Assembly: GCF_001583495.1 (NCBI RefSeq)
Contig: NZ_LQAQ01000018.1
Span: 248,001-312,000 of the forward strand
Direction of reading: 5' to 3'
Origin: Flammeovirga sp. SJP92
GTDB taxonomy: Bacteria > Bacteroidota > Bacteroidia > Cytophagales > Flammeovirgaceae
DNA length: 64,000 nt
Below the pieces are notes generated by a model. It saw nothing but the letters and a program-made list of their open reading frames with translations. It did not search any database and was not told the DNA's origin. A program made the position numbers and the translations under genes. Of the stretch, positions 62,806 to 64,000 are shown piece by piece (within the stretch, counting starts at the first letter, position 1; the number at the start of each line of letters is the position of its first letter).

Positions 62806-64000
62806 TCAAGGTTTTACAATGTACCTTTCATCTTTATTATTGACGAAAAACTTATTTCCATCCAAATCTTCAACGGGTGCAATTCCATCTTGCATCGCTC
62901 CTACTGTAGAATATTTGCCCAATGGAATCACTATTTTACCATTAACATCAATAATTCCCTCATTAAATTCAAAATCTGTTACTCTCAAATATGGATTATT
63001 CGGACCTCCAAATTCTATAGTAGCATATTTTAGAGGGATCTGACTATTAAAATTCTGGTCTAAAAAACCTATCGCAACCTTTCCTCCTCCTTGATCTTGA
63101 AGAAAATAATAAGCATAATTATCAGGGGCAAACTCACTTAACTCATAATCAAGATTGGTTTCCCATCCATTATTATTATTACTGTAATGAACAGATCCTT
63201 TTTCCTTTCTCTTGATTATATTATATCCATCTATCTTCCTTCCAGTTAGTTTTTTTTCATTCAATGAATAAATGTCCAATACCCTTTCAGATTCTCCATT
63301 TCCTCCCGTTCTTTCTAAAAACAAATAACCTTGATCTATACATTCCATAGAGATGTTTGCATCGTATTTCATATCGGTCACTTGCTTTTGAAGGTGTATA
63401 TCATAAAAAGCAAACTGATCTTCTGAATGTCCAACTAATGCTAGCCCATAACTTTCTACAAAAGGGATAAAAAGCTGTTCATATTTCAGGGGAACGACAA
63501 ACTTTTGTGTAGTCAGGTCAAAAATGCCTTGTTTCTCTTCACCGTTCATCAAAATGACCCATTCCCTTGTAGAATCATCTGTATTAGGTATATAATTGAC
63601 AATGGATTCAAAATCCTCCACAGCAGGTCTAATTTTCTTTTGACTGTTATCTGCCACTGGCAATAGGGCAATGTTTCTCTCATCACCGGCATACGATATA
63701 CCTTGTACGAAATCATTATTGAAAGCCATGATGGAATCGTATTCGTAAGATATTTTATCACCTTCTCTATACAATGCATATTTCCGTGAATTCGGAACAT
63801 GCTTAATTAAAATCTCATCATCCTCTTTTTTTTCTTTTACCAGATATTCATCTAATCTGTGTTCTTCTACTTTGTGATTGGAGGTTTCTAAGTAAACAAC
63901 ATCTCCGGCAATAAATTTTGCATTATAAGGAAGCTTAAAACCATGAGAGTTATAATATTCTGAGTTTATCTTTTTGATTACTTTATCAGTATGTTCTGTT
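62806..64000 (-). CDS. WG-repeat-like protein, N-terminus beyond window
   Basis: The frame is open from 62806 to the right edge, 398 visible residues, so the start codon lies outside. A TTG at 63774 could be misread as a start, but coding sequence continues above it (EHTDKVIKKINSEYYNSHGF and on). Repeats of WG/KWG type: GEEKQGIFDLTTQKFVVPLK, DQFAFYDIHLQKQVTDMKYD and EGIIDVNGKIVIPLGKYSTV. Such beta repeats probably mediate binding; no enzyme motif seen. No clear terminator follows the stop. Confidence 0.7.
   Translation of the reverse strand, partial: TEHTDKVIKKINSEYYNSHGFKLPYNAKFIAGDVVYLETSNHKVEEHRLDEYLVKEKKEDDEILIKHVPNSRKYALYREGDKISYEYDSIMAFNNDFVQGISYAGDERNIALLPVADNSQKKIRPAVEDFESIVNYIPNTDDSTREWVILMNGEEKQGIFDLTTQKFVVPLKYEQLFIPFVESYGLALVGHSEDQFAFYDIHLQKQVTDMKYDANISMECIDQGYLFLERTGGNGESERVLDIYSLNEKKLTGRKIDGYNIIKRKEKGSVHYSNNNNGWETNLDYELSEFAPDNYAYYFLQDQGGGKVAIGFLDQNFNSQIPLKYATIEFGGPNNPYLRVTDFEFNEGIIDVNGKIVIPLGKYSTVGAMQDGIAPVEDLDGNKFFVNNKDERYIVKP

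Noticed and set aside
62806-63774. Complete WG-repeat gene starting at a TTG at 63774
   Set aside because: The same frame is open with protein-like sequence from 63775 to the right edge, so the gene is truncated by the window.
1-64000. tRNA, rRNA or CRISPR array
   Set aside because: No T-arm plus anticodon patterns, rRNA-like sequence or regularly spaced repeats were seen on either strand; a computed search could still find a divergent one.

Overview
This window is AT-rich DNA from a member of the Bacteroidota, most likely a marine Cytophagales of the Flammeovirga type. The phylum call rests on a SusC/SusD pair with a surface glycan-binding lipoprotein, many lipoprotein signal peptides, an ABC permease fused to an M1 peptidase, propeller-type sensor proteins, and upstream elements matching the Bacteroidota promoter -7 box TAnnTTTG. 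The genus-level guess is inference only. No rRNA, tRNA, insertion sequence, integrase, prophage or CRISPR array was seen. Most of the window is chromosomal core plus ordinary accessory genes.

Layout: 1-3350 (minus strand) is an operon of a MarR regulator, an FMN reductase, two pirins and a MATE efflux pump cut by the left edge. A shared palindromic motif lies before marR and before the second pirin. 3498-7081 holds a di-heme cytochrome c peroxidase with an imelysin-like front half and a large lipoprotein. 7411-11784 holds a MuiA-type protein with an inserted SusC-like domain, an unknown membrane protein and a DUF1697 protein. 11972-15343 is a giant beta-propeller receptor ending in a SpoIIE-type phosphatase. 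15427-18617 is a five-gene operon (three GNAT acetyltransferases, a DinB/YfiT protein, a thioredoxin-like protein). Next come a DEVD-box RNA helicase, a retropepsin-like/PDZ lipoprotein and an aldo/keto reductase.

22987-28193 encodes an ABC ATPase, an ABC-permease/M1-peptidase fusion and a small secreted protein. 28258-33804 has a porin and a PASTA protein with a double-length D-Ala-D-Ala ligase. 34039-40509 (plus strand) carries a DUF885 lipoprotein, a secreted unknown, an M28 peptidase, a possible SpoIIAA-like protein, a glutathione peroxidase, a TPMT-family methyltransferase and a GAF/coiled-coil protein. 40666-45866 is a housekeeping block: pheT, a coiled-coil protein, zapA and rny, followed by tag. 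46637-54674 (minus) has a TonB C-terminal protein, an outer-membrane barrel and the susC-susD-SGBP operon. 55336-62603 (minus) has ndk, an MsbA-like ABC exporter and the prkA-yeaH-spoVR stress-signalling operon. A WG-repeat-like protein runs off the right edge.

The most unusual items are: the tandem D-Ala-D-Ala ligase, whose halves have lost different active-site motifs; the MuiA-type protein carrying a SusC N-terminal domain; the kinase-less propeller/SpoIIE receptor; and three terminator hairpins that end at or within 16 nt of the next start codon and carry promoter-like sequence in their loops. No single clearly new multi-gene defence or mobile system was found.
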